Source of the DNA: Flectonema sp. DT1601
Taxonomy: Eukaryota; Euglenozoa; Diplonemea; Diplonemida; Diplonemidae
Direction of reading: 5' to 3'
DNA: 64,000 nt
Assembly (NCBI GenBank): GCA_964019425.1
Contig: OZ025819.1
Span: 823,840-887,839 of the forward strand
Each line of letters starts with the position of its first letter. The first letter of the stretch is position 1. The notes under the pieces were generated by a model. The model was given only the letters and a program-made list of their open reading frames with translations. It ran no database searches and had not been told where the DNA came from. This document shows, in pieces, positions 10,141 through 20,621 of this stretch. A program made the position numbers and the translations under genes.

Positions 10141-13100
10141 GGTGGTTTTCGTTTCGTTGTTGGTTTCGTGATTTTGATTTTGTCTTTTATTCATGTATCA
10201 CGAGAGTTTTCTCTCTTTTTCCTGTCTTCTCTCCCTCTCCCTCTCTCGCGTCTTATCGAACCGCCCAAAGCATTCTTTATTTTGCTTCAAAATTGACTTG
10301 TGACCTGACTCTTTTTTTTCTCGTCCCTTTTTGTGCAGAAGAGAGACTGCAAAAACAAACTCAGAAAAAAAAAACTCAAAAATAAAACTCAAAAAAAAAA
10401 AAGAAAAAAAAAAAAATCAAGTTGGCTCAATACAAACCAACGATTCCGTGTGAGGCCTTCCTTCTTCACGGTGACAAATGCGCCAAGTCTTCGCGTCCTC
10501 TCCTCAAACGAGGCAGGGAAACTCACTTTCTTACCGTACTGTATATTAGTAGATAAGTAGTGGTCATCAAGCGAAGCACACGAATAAACAACCAACCAAC
10601 CAACAAAGCAAGCAAACTTGGCAGTGAAGTATCTTTCTGCACACGCATTTTGTTTTTTTTGACGTGTACATGCACGCTGTTGCTTGGGATGGCGACCGCA
10701 GTGTTCTGCGCTCTGGGGAGCAGCTGTCCGCACGCGGTCAGCTGTTCCTTCTCCTTGTCGCTTGAAAAATGATTTGAAATCAACGGCCCTTTTTTTATTT
10801 TAGTTGTTGTTGTTTTGCTGGGATTTTGGCCTTTTTTTCCAAGTTGATATAATAAGAGATTGAAACACCGATTGCATCGCGGTTAAGTCACAACCTTGAG
10901 GAGTTGTGTTTTGCGGAGAAGTTTAATTTTAGAAAAGAAAAGAAAAGAAATAAAAAGGAAACGAACCGATCTCATAATCACTGATTTCCCATGTCGAAAA
11001 CGGATGACCGTTTTTCGAGATGGTGAATTCTCGCTGCCTCGTAAAATTAATTTTTTTTTGGTTCCTCCCACACCTTTGCGGGTTTGCGGGATTTTTTTTG
11101 GTTGCCCCCACCACCCCTGACAATCTTCCTCTCCACGCTCGTTGTTTCTTCCTCGTGACCAGTGAAAAATGTAAAAAAATGTTGTTGTTGTTGTTGTTGT
11201 TGTGATGCGAAAAGTTGAAAACTTGTAATTGCCCTGCCCGGCAAGCACTGTGTTCAGCTTGGCATCGCTTCTTTTCTTTCGAGGAGGAAACGATGAAGAA
11301 GCGTCTGCCTTTCTCTTTCATCATTTTTGTTTTCCTATTCCCGTCCCCTTCATCTCCCACTTTTTCTTTTTACCCTTGTCTTTCTCTTGTCCTTTTTTTT
11401 TTTCCCCCCTAGTATATTCTATTCACAATGAAAAGCCATGCCGTCTCCGCTGCGGACATCCCCTCTTCGGTGTGTTCCCCACGGAGGCGTGTGTGAGCAG
11501 ATCTTGGATCTGTTGAGAGAATCTCTCAATCAGCTTTTCATCAAGCAACCACCTGATTGCCGTGAGGTCCCGTCCTGATTCTTCCCTTCTACGACGACAA
11601 CGTTGGAGCCTCTGGTGAAAAAAGACTTCTTGCTCGCCATCGGTTTGAGTGCTTGTTTTCGGGGGGAACAGTGGAAATGTTTTGTGTGGTGTGGTGTGTC
11701 CATCTCGAGTTTTGCTTTCGGGATTGGGACGTGCGGTTAAATATTTAAGATTTTAATTTTTGATACAAACCCTTTTTTTCTTGAGTAGCACGAATGCACT
11801 ATTGATTTGGTCCTTTTTTTCTTAAAAGCTTTCTATAGTTGGTCATTCGTCATGCGGAATTATCAGACCGAGAATCTCGCACTCCGCGGGATTCTTTTCT
11901 GAATTCTTGCATGCTCTTTAATCTCTTTTGTTTTTTTGTGGTTTCGCAAGAAACGATCAACTCAAAATTCTTCTTCTTTTCAAAAAAAAAAACAAAACAA
12001 AACAAAACAAAAAAAATAAAATAAAAGTAACTTCTTTTATAAATATTTTTTTATTTTTATTTCAAGCACTTTTAACATTACCATTGTTGCTTTCTTCTTT
12101 GCAAGAAACTGTTTTGTATTTCATGTTCATGGCTCATTTGGTCTTCTGCGCTGCTCGTTATTTTTCAGTCGGAAACCTGATAATTTAATACTCTCGTTTT
12201 CATGTTCTTGTTCTGGAAAAATGTGTTGGGAATGTTGGTGAGTGAGTGAGTGAGTGATGGTTGTGTTGATTGGTTAGTTGGTTGGTTGCAAAGCGATTTC
12301 CTGGGTTTCGTGGCGCGATTGATTTTTTAGCCCTGGTTTTTCTCTCTCCCCTCCTTCCTCCTTCTTTCTAACTGTTTGCAAGCTAGTTTTGAATTTATTT
12401 GGCTTTCCGTCTGGATTTGATCTTCTGCTTGCAAACACCCCCGGAGGGTGGGGTGGGTGAGTCAACAGATGCCGTCCCGTTCATCATCGGGTTATCTCTT
12501 CCTTTTCTTTTTCCTTGTTTAGTAACGAAAGAAAGAATTGTAAGAAAGACCTTACGGAATCCACCATCCTGGCAACCATCCACCGAACCAACCGACCAAC
12601 CAACCCGAGCAACCAACAGAGCTCTGGTGGAAAGAGTTGAAAGAGCACCAACCCACTCAAAGTCCCTTTTGTAAAGGGAGCTGGCATTTCTGAAAACGTC
12701 GTTGCTGTACTGGGAATGGTTAATATCTTTGTGTGTTTTTTTTTTCATTCACCGGCCTAAAGTATTGCCTCTGCGTAGTTCCGCAGAGCCAGTCCGTTGG
12801 CTTTGCTCTCATTTAGATATTTAGGTTCCTGGTACATTTTTTTTTAAATCTCCTCACTTTTTGCCTTTCCTAGAAAACAAAGACAACCCTGGCGAGAGAG
12901 CACACCTCTCTCATTCATCGTTTGAAACTGTTTTCCTTTTTTGAATTTAACATTCGGCCAACATGTGCCGCGTGAGATTTTCTCAAAACACCAATTCGAG
13001 TTGACCGTTGTACAAAAGAACAAATCTTATTTTATTCATTTACCAGGTTCAGGTGAGGTTCAAATGGCGAGAAGAATCGTGGTATTCTTAGAATGACGTC

Positions 13101-13347
13101 GGAATCGAATGAATAATTTCTTTTTTGCGATGATGCAAGATTTGCACTTCTTCTCGCAAACACACGAATGTGTGTTGTTTATTGGTGTGTTGTGTCATGC
13201 AGCCACAAAGACAGGAGAAGATCTGCAACACACAAAAGCCAACGGTTTTCTTGCGCGGAGAATCGAGAAAAAAACACAATAAATTAGAAACAACGACAAC
13301 AACGCTCATTCTCTCGTTCAGTTTTCAACACAAAAAACATCACAATA
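10141..13347 (+). other. Lectin array spacer 2
   Basis: Near-identical to spacer 1 but about 11 bp shorter, mainly through fewer AAAAC and TGAG repeats. It keeps the same hairpins and leader. No gene seen. Confidence 0.6.
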
Positions 13348-15018
13348 ATGAAGACTGCGGTAAGCGGAATGCTACTGATGGCGGCGTCAGCCTTGGGGGA
13401 CGCGGTGATCAAAGTCGGTGAGACGACGAAACCATTCCCGAACCAGAATTGCGCGGACATTTCTTTCACGGGAAACTGTGATTGCAACACGGTGATCAGA
13501 GGGGCGGCGGTTCACATCGAGGAAGGATTCCACAGCGGTGACGTTCTGAGCTGCACGGCGTGCTCGAGTCTCGGGATCACCAGCGACTTCAGCGGGGACA
13601 AGATGCAGCTTTCGGGAGCACAGACCCTGAACGACTACGCAACGGCCCTGGCTTCGGTGGTGTTCACACCTGCCGGGATCGGAGGGAGGTTGATGGTGCT
13701 GAACTACGGGCACGGTTTGTTTTCGAGAAAGAACCACCACTTCTACAACTACTTCAGTGGAAAGATGAGCTGGCAGGAGGCACAGATTTCTTGTGCCAAC
13801 AAGGACAACGACATCTTGGGACTGCCGGGATACCTGATGACGATCACGAGCCAGGAAGAGCAGAGCATCGCGGAGTCGAAGCTGACCGGAAGAGGTTGGA
13901 TGGGGGCTTCGGATGCCGGTGTGGAACGTGAGTGGAGGTGGGTGACGGGACCGGAAGGATGTCCTCCATACGACCTGTCGGTGGACGGGTTCGAGAGAAC
14001 TGCGTGCCCGATGGGGGTGTTGCAGCCAACGTTTCAGCCTTGCAACTCGGCGGTTTGCGGTGGACTGGGAACGCTGTTCGGAAGACAGAGGTCGGACAGA
14101 GCTGGTATAATTGCTGAGCCGGGAATGTACAACAACTTCAAGTCATCGGAGCCTAACGAATTCAGAAGCACTTGTCCAGGTCTTTGCACCACCGCTGGTG
14201 AGGACTACGGGCACTTCTACGCCGACGGAGTTTGGAACGACTACCCACTGGAACACAACATCGAGGGATACATGTGCGAGTGGGGAGACATTTCTGAAGC
14301 ATGCATGCCGAACAATCAGTTGTCGCAGGCAGTTGTTCTCCACGACACTTGCCCACCGAGGGCACCAGTGACTGGGTCGATCATCAGGCCGAACGGATTC
14401 ACGGTGGACTTTGACGGGACGGACGTCTCTGTCGGGATGCCTGCTTGGACGGACGCGATTCTCGCGAAGCTTCCGAAGTACCTTACTGAAACGAACGGGC
14501 AGATCGTTCAGGCGTTCACTGTCGACAGCCTTACTTCCGGGAACGCGATTAGAATGAAGTGTCCGTTCTCATGTGACGACAAGCCTTGTGACATCTACGT
14601 GACCCACTACCTGTGTCCACCTTGCAAGAACCAGAACGGAGGTCTTCCTGCTTCGTTGTTGGCGGACGGATGGCAGGCGGGTTCGTGCGCACCGAGGTTC
14701 GTGGAGAACAACGACGGGTTCGAGCACTCGATGGTTGCGTTCAGAAGAAGAATCGCGTCGGGTGAGGAGATCGACCTTCCTTTCTTGACCTCGGACCTTT
14801 CGAAATTCGTGGTGTTCGGAGTCTCACAGATTATGACGTGCCAGAGTGCGACCGGTGCCGGTGAGTGTGATGCGACCTCGGGATGCAGCTGGAAGAACGG
14901 AGGTTGTGTGGAAAAGTGGTGCCCGAAGAACGAGAACACGGGCCCACAGCAGGGTGGCAATGGAAACTCGTGTGCCATTTGTGCTTCGAACCCGATCAGA
15001 TTCGGACCAACCATTTGA
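13348..15018 (+). CDS. Secreted C-type lectin-like, Cys-rich protein, copy 3
   Basis: Third gene of the array, 556 residues, sequence-identical to copy 2 as far as I can read. It has the same signal peptide, EPN and WND calcium-binding motifs and Cys-rich C-terminus. It is the last complete lectin gene; the spacer after it breaks off before a fourth start codon. Confidence 0.9.
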   Translation: MKTAVSGMLLMAASALGDAVIKVGETTKPFPNQNCADISFTGNCDCNTVIRGAAVHIEEGFHSGDVLSCTACSSLGITSDFSGDKMQLSGAQTLNDYATALASVVFTPAGIGGRLMVLNYGHGLFSRKNHHFYNYFSGKMSWQEAQISCANKDNDILGLPGYLMTITSQEEQSIAESKLTGRGWMGASDAGVEREWRWVTGPEGCPPYDLSVDGFERTACPMGVLQPTFQPCNSAVCGGLGTLFGRQRSDRAGIIAEPGMYNNFKSSEPNEFRSTCPGLCTTAGEDYGHFYADGVWNDYPLEHNIEGYMCEWGDISEACMPNNQLSQAVVLHDTCPPRAPVTGSIIRPNGFTVDFDGTDVSVGMPAWTDAILAKLPKYLTETNGQIVQAFTVDSLTSGNAIRMKCPFSCDDKPCDIYVTHYLCPPCKNQNGGLPASLLADGWQAGSCAPRFVENNDGFEHSMVAFRRRIASGEEIDLPFLTSDLSKFVVFGVSQIMTCQSATGAGECDATSGCSWKNGGCVEKWCPKNENTGPQQGGNGNSCAICASNPIRFGPTI

Positions 15019-18000
15019 GGTGGTTTTCGTTTCGTTGTTGGTTTCGTGATTTTGATTTTGTCTTTTATTCATGTATCACGAGAGTTTTCTCTCTTTTTCC
15101 TGTCTTCTCTCCCTCTCCCTCTCTCGCGTCTTATCGAACCGCCCAAAGCATTCTTTATTTTGCTTCAAAATTGACTTGTGACCTGACTCTTTTTTTTCTC
15201 GTCCCTTTTTGTGCAGAAGAGAGACTGCAAAAACAAACTCAGAAAAAAAAAACTCAAAAATAAAACTCAAAAAAAAAAAAGAAAAAAAAAAAAATCAAGT
15301 TGGCTCAATACAAACCAACGATTCCGTGTGAGGCCTTCCTTCTTCACGGTGACAAATGCGCCAAGTCTTCGCGTCCTCTCCTCAAACGAGGCAGGGAAAC
15401 TCACTTTCTTACCGTACTGTATATTAGTAGATAAGTAGTGGTCATCAAGCGAAGCACACGAATAAACAACCAACCAACCAACAAAGCAAGCAAACTTGGC
15501 AGTGAAGTATCTTTCTGCACACGCATTTTGTTTTTTTTGACGTGTACATGCACGCTGTTGCTTGGGATGGCGACCGCAGTGTTCTGCGCTCTGGGGAGCA
15601 GCTGTCCGCACGCGGTCAGCTGTTCCTTCTCCTTGTCGCTTGAAAAATGATTTGAAATCAACGGCCCTTTTTTTATTTTAGTTGTTGTTGTTTTGCTGGG
15701 ATTTTGGCCTTTTTTTCCAAGTTGATATAATAAGAGATTGAAACACCGATTGCATCGCGGTTAAGTCACAACCTTGAGGAGTTGTGTTTTGCGGAGAAGT
15801 TTAATTTTAGAAAAGAAAAGAAAAGAAATAAAAAGGAAACGAACCGATCTCATAATCACTGATTTCCCATGTCGAAAACGGATGACCGTTTTTCGAGATG
15901 GTGAATTCTCGCTGCCTCGTAAAATTAATTTTTTTTTGGTTCCTCCCACACCTTTGCGGGTTTGCGGGATTTTTTTGGTTGCCCCCACCACCCCTGACAA
16001 TCTTCCTCTCCACGCTCGTTGTTTCTTCCTCGTGACCAGTGAAAAATGTAAAAAAAATGTTGTTGTTGTTGTTGTTGTGATGCGAAAAGTTGAAAACTTG
16101 TAATTGCCCTGTCCGGCAAGCACTGTGTTCAGCTTGGCATCGCTTCTTTTCTTTCGAGGAGGAAACGATGAAGAAGCGTCTGCCTTTCTCTTTCATCATT
16201 TTTGTTTTCCTATTCCCGTCCCCTTCATCTCCCACTTTTTCTTTTTACCCTTGTCTTTCTCTTGTCCTTTTTTTTTTTCCCCCCTAGTATATTCTATTCA
16301 CAATGAAAAGCCATGCCGTCTCCGCTGCGGACATCCCCTCTTCGGTGTGTTCCCCACGGAGGCGTGTGTGAGCAGATCTTGGATCTGTTGAGAGAATCTC
16401 TCAATCAGCTTTTCATCAAGCAACCACCTGATTGCCGTGAGGTCCCGTCCTGATTCTTCCCTTCTACGACGACAACGTTGGAGCCTCTGGTGAAAAAAGA
16501 CTTCTTGCTCGCCATCGGTTTGAGTGCTTGTTTTCGGGGGGAACAGTGGAAATGTTTTGTGTGGTGTGGTGTGTCCATCTCGAGTTTTGCTTTCGGGATT
16601 GGGACGTGCGGTTAAATATTTAAGATTTTAATTTTTGATACAAACCCTTTTTTTCTTGAGTAGCACGAATGCACTATTGATTTGGTCCTTTTTTTCTTAA
16701 AAGCTTTCTATAGTTGGTCATTCGTCATGCGGAATTATCAGACCGAGAATCTCGCACTCCGCGGGATTCTTTTCTGAATTCTTGCATGCTCTTTAATCTC
16801 TTTTGTTTTTTTGTGGTTTCGCAAGAAACGATCAACTCAAAATTCTTCTTCTTTTCAAAAAAAAAAACAAAACAAAACAAAACAAAAAAAATAAAATAAA
16901 AGTAACTTCTTTTATAAATATTTTTTTATTTTTATTTCAAGCACTTTTAACATTACCATTGTTGCTTTCTTCTTTGCAAGAAACTGTTTTGTATTTCATG
17001 TTCATGGCTCATTTGGTCTTCTGCGCTGCTCGTTATTTTTCAGTCGGAAACCTGATAATTTAATACTCTCGTTTTCATGTTCTTGTTCTGGAAAAATGTG
17101 TTGGGAATGTTGGTGAGTGAGTGAGTGAGTGAGTGATGGTTGTGTTGATTGGTTAGTTGGTTGGTTGCAAAGCGATTTCCTGGGTTTCGTGGCGCGATTG
17201 ATTTTTTAGCCCTGGTTTTTCTCTCTCCCCTCCTTCCTCCTTCTTTCTAACTGTTTGCAAGCTAGTTTTGAATTTATTTGGCTTTCCGTCTGGATTTGAT
17301 CTTCTGCTTGCAAACACCCCCGGAGGGTGGGGTGGGTGAGTCAACAGATGCCGTCCCGTTCATCATCGGGTTATCTCTTCCTTTTCTTTTTCCTTGTTTA
17401 GTAACGAAAGAAAGAATTGTAAGAAAGACCTTACGGAATCCACCATCCTGGCAACCATCCACCGAACCAACCGACCAACCAACCCGAGCAACCAACAGAG
17501 CTCTGGTGGAAAGAGTTGAAAGAGCACCAACCCACTCAAAGTCCCTTTTGTAAAGGGAGCTGGCATTTCTGAAAACGTCGTTGCTGTACTGGGAATGGTT
17601 AATATCTTTGTGTGTTTTTTTTTTCATTCACCGGCCTAAAGTATTGCCTCTGCGTAGTTCCGCAGAGCCAGTCCGTTGGCTTTGCTCTCATTTAGATATT
17701 TAGGTTCCTGGTACATTTTTTTTTAAATCTCCTCACTTTTTGCCTTTCCTAGAAAACAAAGACAACCCTGGCGAGAGAGCACACCTCTCTCATTCATCGT
17801 TTGAAACTGTTTTCCTTTTTTGAATTTAACATTCGGCCAACATGTGCCGCGTGAGATTTTCTCAAAACACCAATTCGAGTTGACCGTTGTACAAAAGAAC
17901 AAATCTTATTTTATTCATTTACCAGGTTCAGGTGAGGTTCAAATGGCGAGAAGAATCGTGGTATTCTTAGAATGACGTCGGAATCGAATGAATAATTTCT

Positions 18001-18100
18001 TTTTTGCGATGATGCAAGATTTGCACTTCTTCTCGCAAACACACGAATGTGTGTTGTTTATTGGTGTGTTGTGTCATGCAGCAGGAGAAGATCTGCAACA
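15019..18100 (+). other. Lectin array spacer 3, truncated at its right end
   Basis: Matches spacers 1 and 2 up to about 18100, then departs from them. The final stretch (18079-18100) has a small deletion compared with the other units and lacks the ~120 bp that precede a lectin ATG. No gene seen. Confidence 0.65.
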
Positions 18101-18114
18101 AAATTGGTTGCAAA

Positions 18115-18141
18115 TATGAGAAATCCAGAGTTGCCATCTCA
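18115..18141 (+). repeat. 27-nt filler copied from the adjacent coiled-coil gene
   Basis: This stretch matches 18224-18250, inside exon 1 of the next gene, with a single mismatch (core GCCATCTCA and flanks). It sits exactly at the right-hand junction between the broken lectin unit and the intact gene. Short templated insertions of nearby sequence are typical of end-joining repair, so it looks like a scar of the rearrangement that placed the array here. Confidence 0.75.
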
Positions 18142-18181
18142 TTGAGCTAATTATATCATATCTTATAACAGGCAAGGCGAT

Positions 18182-19285
18182 ATGCCGAATATAAATGTTG
18201 ATGTAGAGGGTACGAAACAAGAGAATGAGAAAGCCAGAGTTGCCATCTCAAAATGGTTCGTAACTATTTGTCAGTCTATGAAAACTGCTCGCGACAAGGG
18301 TGAGAAATATTTGGAAGAAACTGAAAGACTGATGACTGAGAATGAAACTATCGTATGCAAACAAATAAATGAAATAAAATAAAATAAAATATCCCACACC
18401 ATCAACAATTATCATAAACACAAACAGGAAGCTCAAAACAAAGAACTCACCAAAGAGGCGGATGAAATTGACAAAGAGCTTGCGTATGAATATTCTCTAA
18501 TTGATCTCGTTACCTGTAACCTTTACCTCTCATCAATAACTAACAACAACAACAGGAAATACGAGCAAGAACAAAAAGAATTAGTTGAGAAAGCGAGACA
18601 TCTCGCAAAGGAGACGGAATCCTTAGAAGCGGAGAAGCTCAAACTCGAAAACGAGGCTAAAGAAATAGAAAAAGAAGAAAAGTCGAGGAAAGACGCTGAA
18701 ATGAAGAGAGACGTTGAGATAAAAATTGAAAAAGAGAAGCGTGACGGACTCGTGGAACAAATAAATCAATTAATGTATCACACTCTCCAACAGATTGTAT
18801 CAGAAGTTCCAGCACAACTCAGAGGTGATGTGAAGGCTTTCCTTCTCGTGATGTTAAAAGAAGGAAATATTCTCGAGACTCTTGAAACACTCACAAAGGG
18901 TGGTGAGGTCCCGGCAGAAATGCTGAAGAAAACGAGAGAAGCACTTACCTGGAAAGAAGGAACAGACTACACTGTTCCAGCAACACCACAACTTCCAAAT
19001 GATGATACTTTCAGACCACCACCAAGAGATGATAGAGGAACTGGTTACCGTCCTCGTGAGAGTGGTAGCCGATACGGTGATCGTGGAGATCGTGGGGACC
19101 GCGGAGACAGCAGGCGGGAGGACCACCGTCAATACCGCGACGACCGCAGAGACAACTGGCGTGATAGTGGACGTGATAGCGGGCGTGACCGCCGGGACTG
19201 GCACAGCGGGCGTGATCGCCGTGAACGTGACTACCGTCGCGATGACCGCGGAGGATACAGCCGAGGACCTCCTCGCCGCTACTAG
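18182..19285 (+). CDS. Coiled-coil protein with RD/RGG-rich basic tail
   Basis: I infer three exons, 18182-18352, 18428-18483 and 18556-19285, giving 318 residues. Both introns begin GTATG and end ACAG, and splicing restores one continuous charged coiled coil (about residues 10-155) rich in E, K and Q. A hydrophobic-helical middle follows, then a C-terminal tail after about residue 235 dense in RD, DRGD and RG motifs with a GGYSRGPPRRY end. Such tails are common in RNA-binding or RNP proteins, but there is no recognisable RNA-binding fold. Function unknown; a role in RNA metabolism is an inference. The start is supported by an acceptor-like AACAG 10 nt upstream, preserved in the orphan copy at 3364. 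Confidence 0.75.
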
Positions 19286-19631
19286 CCCAATTCCTTTTTT
19301 AAGAAAAGCCTCCCTCGACGATCCCTAAGTAGGATTTTGAGGAAGGGTTTTGATACCATGAAAACAAGTATTCACAAGGAAAAAAAAAAAGAACAAAACA
19401 AATAAAGAAGAAAAAAAAAACGAAAGTGTGCAGCTGGCGTCATCGACCCGGCTACAAATTTCAACATAACTAAAAGTGTGCACACTCCTTGCTGTGCGTC
19501 AAGCAGCATCACAGTCAACCAGAAATATTTCTGAGTTGTCGATCGTGTTCTTTCCTTATATTAAGTATAACTTATCTATTTTTATGTTATAATTTTTAAT
19601 AACAGGAAGGAGGAGGGAATTTATTAAAAAT
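19286..19631 (+). other. Intergenic region before SmD1
   Basis: No gene seen. It contains A-rich runs, a perfect 12-bp palindrome AGTGTGCACACT at 19475-19486, and an acceptor-like TAACAG about 27 nt before the SmD1 ATG. Confidence 0.5.
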
Positions 19632-20149
19632 ATGAAGTTAGTAAGATTTCTTATGAAGCTAAATAACGAGACTGTTACTCTCGAGATGAAGAACGGAACA
19701 GTCGTACACGGTATGCTTTTTTCACTTTTTTTTTACTTTTTTTTTTACTTCACACTTTTTGTTTACAAGAAAAAAAAACTTCCCCACAGGAACTATCACT
19801 GGTGTCGATAACGCGATGAATACCCACATGAAAAAAGTGAAGGTGACCATTAAGGGAAAGAACCCAGTCGACATGGATTTCTTAACCGTAAGAGGTAATA
19901 ATATTCGTTACTACAAATTACCTGATAGTTTAAATTTGGTTAATTTGGTATGTGTCTTGTTTTTTGTTTGTTTGTTTGTTGTTTTTTTTTTTTTTTTGTG
20001 GGGGAAAAAAAAAAAAAAAAAAAAATTCCAATCAGCTCGAAGACACAACTCCAAGACCTAAGGCAGGCGCACCAAAAGTTGGTGGAAAGAAGGGAGGAAA
20101 GGGAGGAGGTAAGGGTGGAAAAGGTGGAAAGAAACGTGGTCCGCGATAA
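19632..20149 (+). CDS. SNRPD1: Small nuclear ribonucleoprotein Sm D1
   Basis: Core spliceosomal Sm protein, one of seven forming the ring around U snRNA Sm sites. Three exons (19632-19710, 19790-19947, 20036-20149) join in frame to 116 residues, close to the human 119. Sm1 motif: [20 protein letters not shown] with VVHGTITGVD. Sm2: [16 protein letters not shown]. The C-terminal tail is basic and glycine-rich (repeated GGK, ending KKRGPR) in place of the human GR repeats, which are arginine-methylated. Both introns start GTATG. The second runs from a T-tract through GGGGG into a 22-A tract before AATCAG. The canonical SmD1 is direct evidence of an ordinary spliceosome. Confidence 0.97.
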
Positions 20150-20621
20150 ATATGTGAAAACTAAAATAATATACGTGATCTGACGACTACGCACATTATA
20201 GTGCTCCGTTACCATTTTCAACATCACACGCAAGCCGTAGATGACCAACAGGTCAGTTCTGAGTAAAGGACTCCCAGTAAGATTAGTACCCTAACTATGT
20301 TCTGGTAATCAAACCTTACATCTTAATGCCTACTGGCAATTCTGATCAATTCGCCCTCACTAAAGGGACACTAGTCAACAGTCAGAAAAAAAAAGTACAA
20401 TCCAGTGTTTTTTAAAAAAAAAAAAGAAAGAAGAACAAAAAAAAAAAAAAAATATAAAAAAGAAGAAAGAAGGAATATGCTGGCGTTTGGTTGTCAACGC
20501 TGTGCCTGGCAGAGCTCATCATGGTGATGGACAGTGAATTATTATTCTCTTTTTTTTTTTTTTTTTTTACTTATTTTTTTGATTTTAATAGTTTTTTCAT
20601 CCAGACGATGTGCAACACACC
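20150..20621 (+). other. Intergenic region with A/T tracts before the zinc-finger gene
   Basis: No gene seen. The 3' part has long A runs near 20390-20460 and a T run near 20550-20570, then an acceptor-like ATCCAG (to 20604) 17 nt before the ATG at 20622. Confidence 0.5.

Larger units (their letters stand above)
3547..18100 (+). repeat. Tandem array of three ~4.88-kb lectin-gene units
   Basis: Lectin starts lie at 3581, 8470 and 13348, giving periods of 4889 and 4878 bp. Coding sequences and spacers are near-identical by eye; most spacer differences are in simple repeats such as TTG runs near 6290/11180, AAAAC runs near 7095/11990 and TGAG runs near 7360/12240. Unit 3 stops at about 18100, roughly 120 bp short of where a fourth lectin gene would begin, and just before its end lacks a few bases present in the other units. 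The near-identity implies recent amplification or ongoing homogenisation. Confidence 0.95.
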
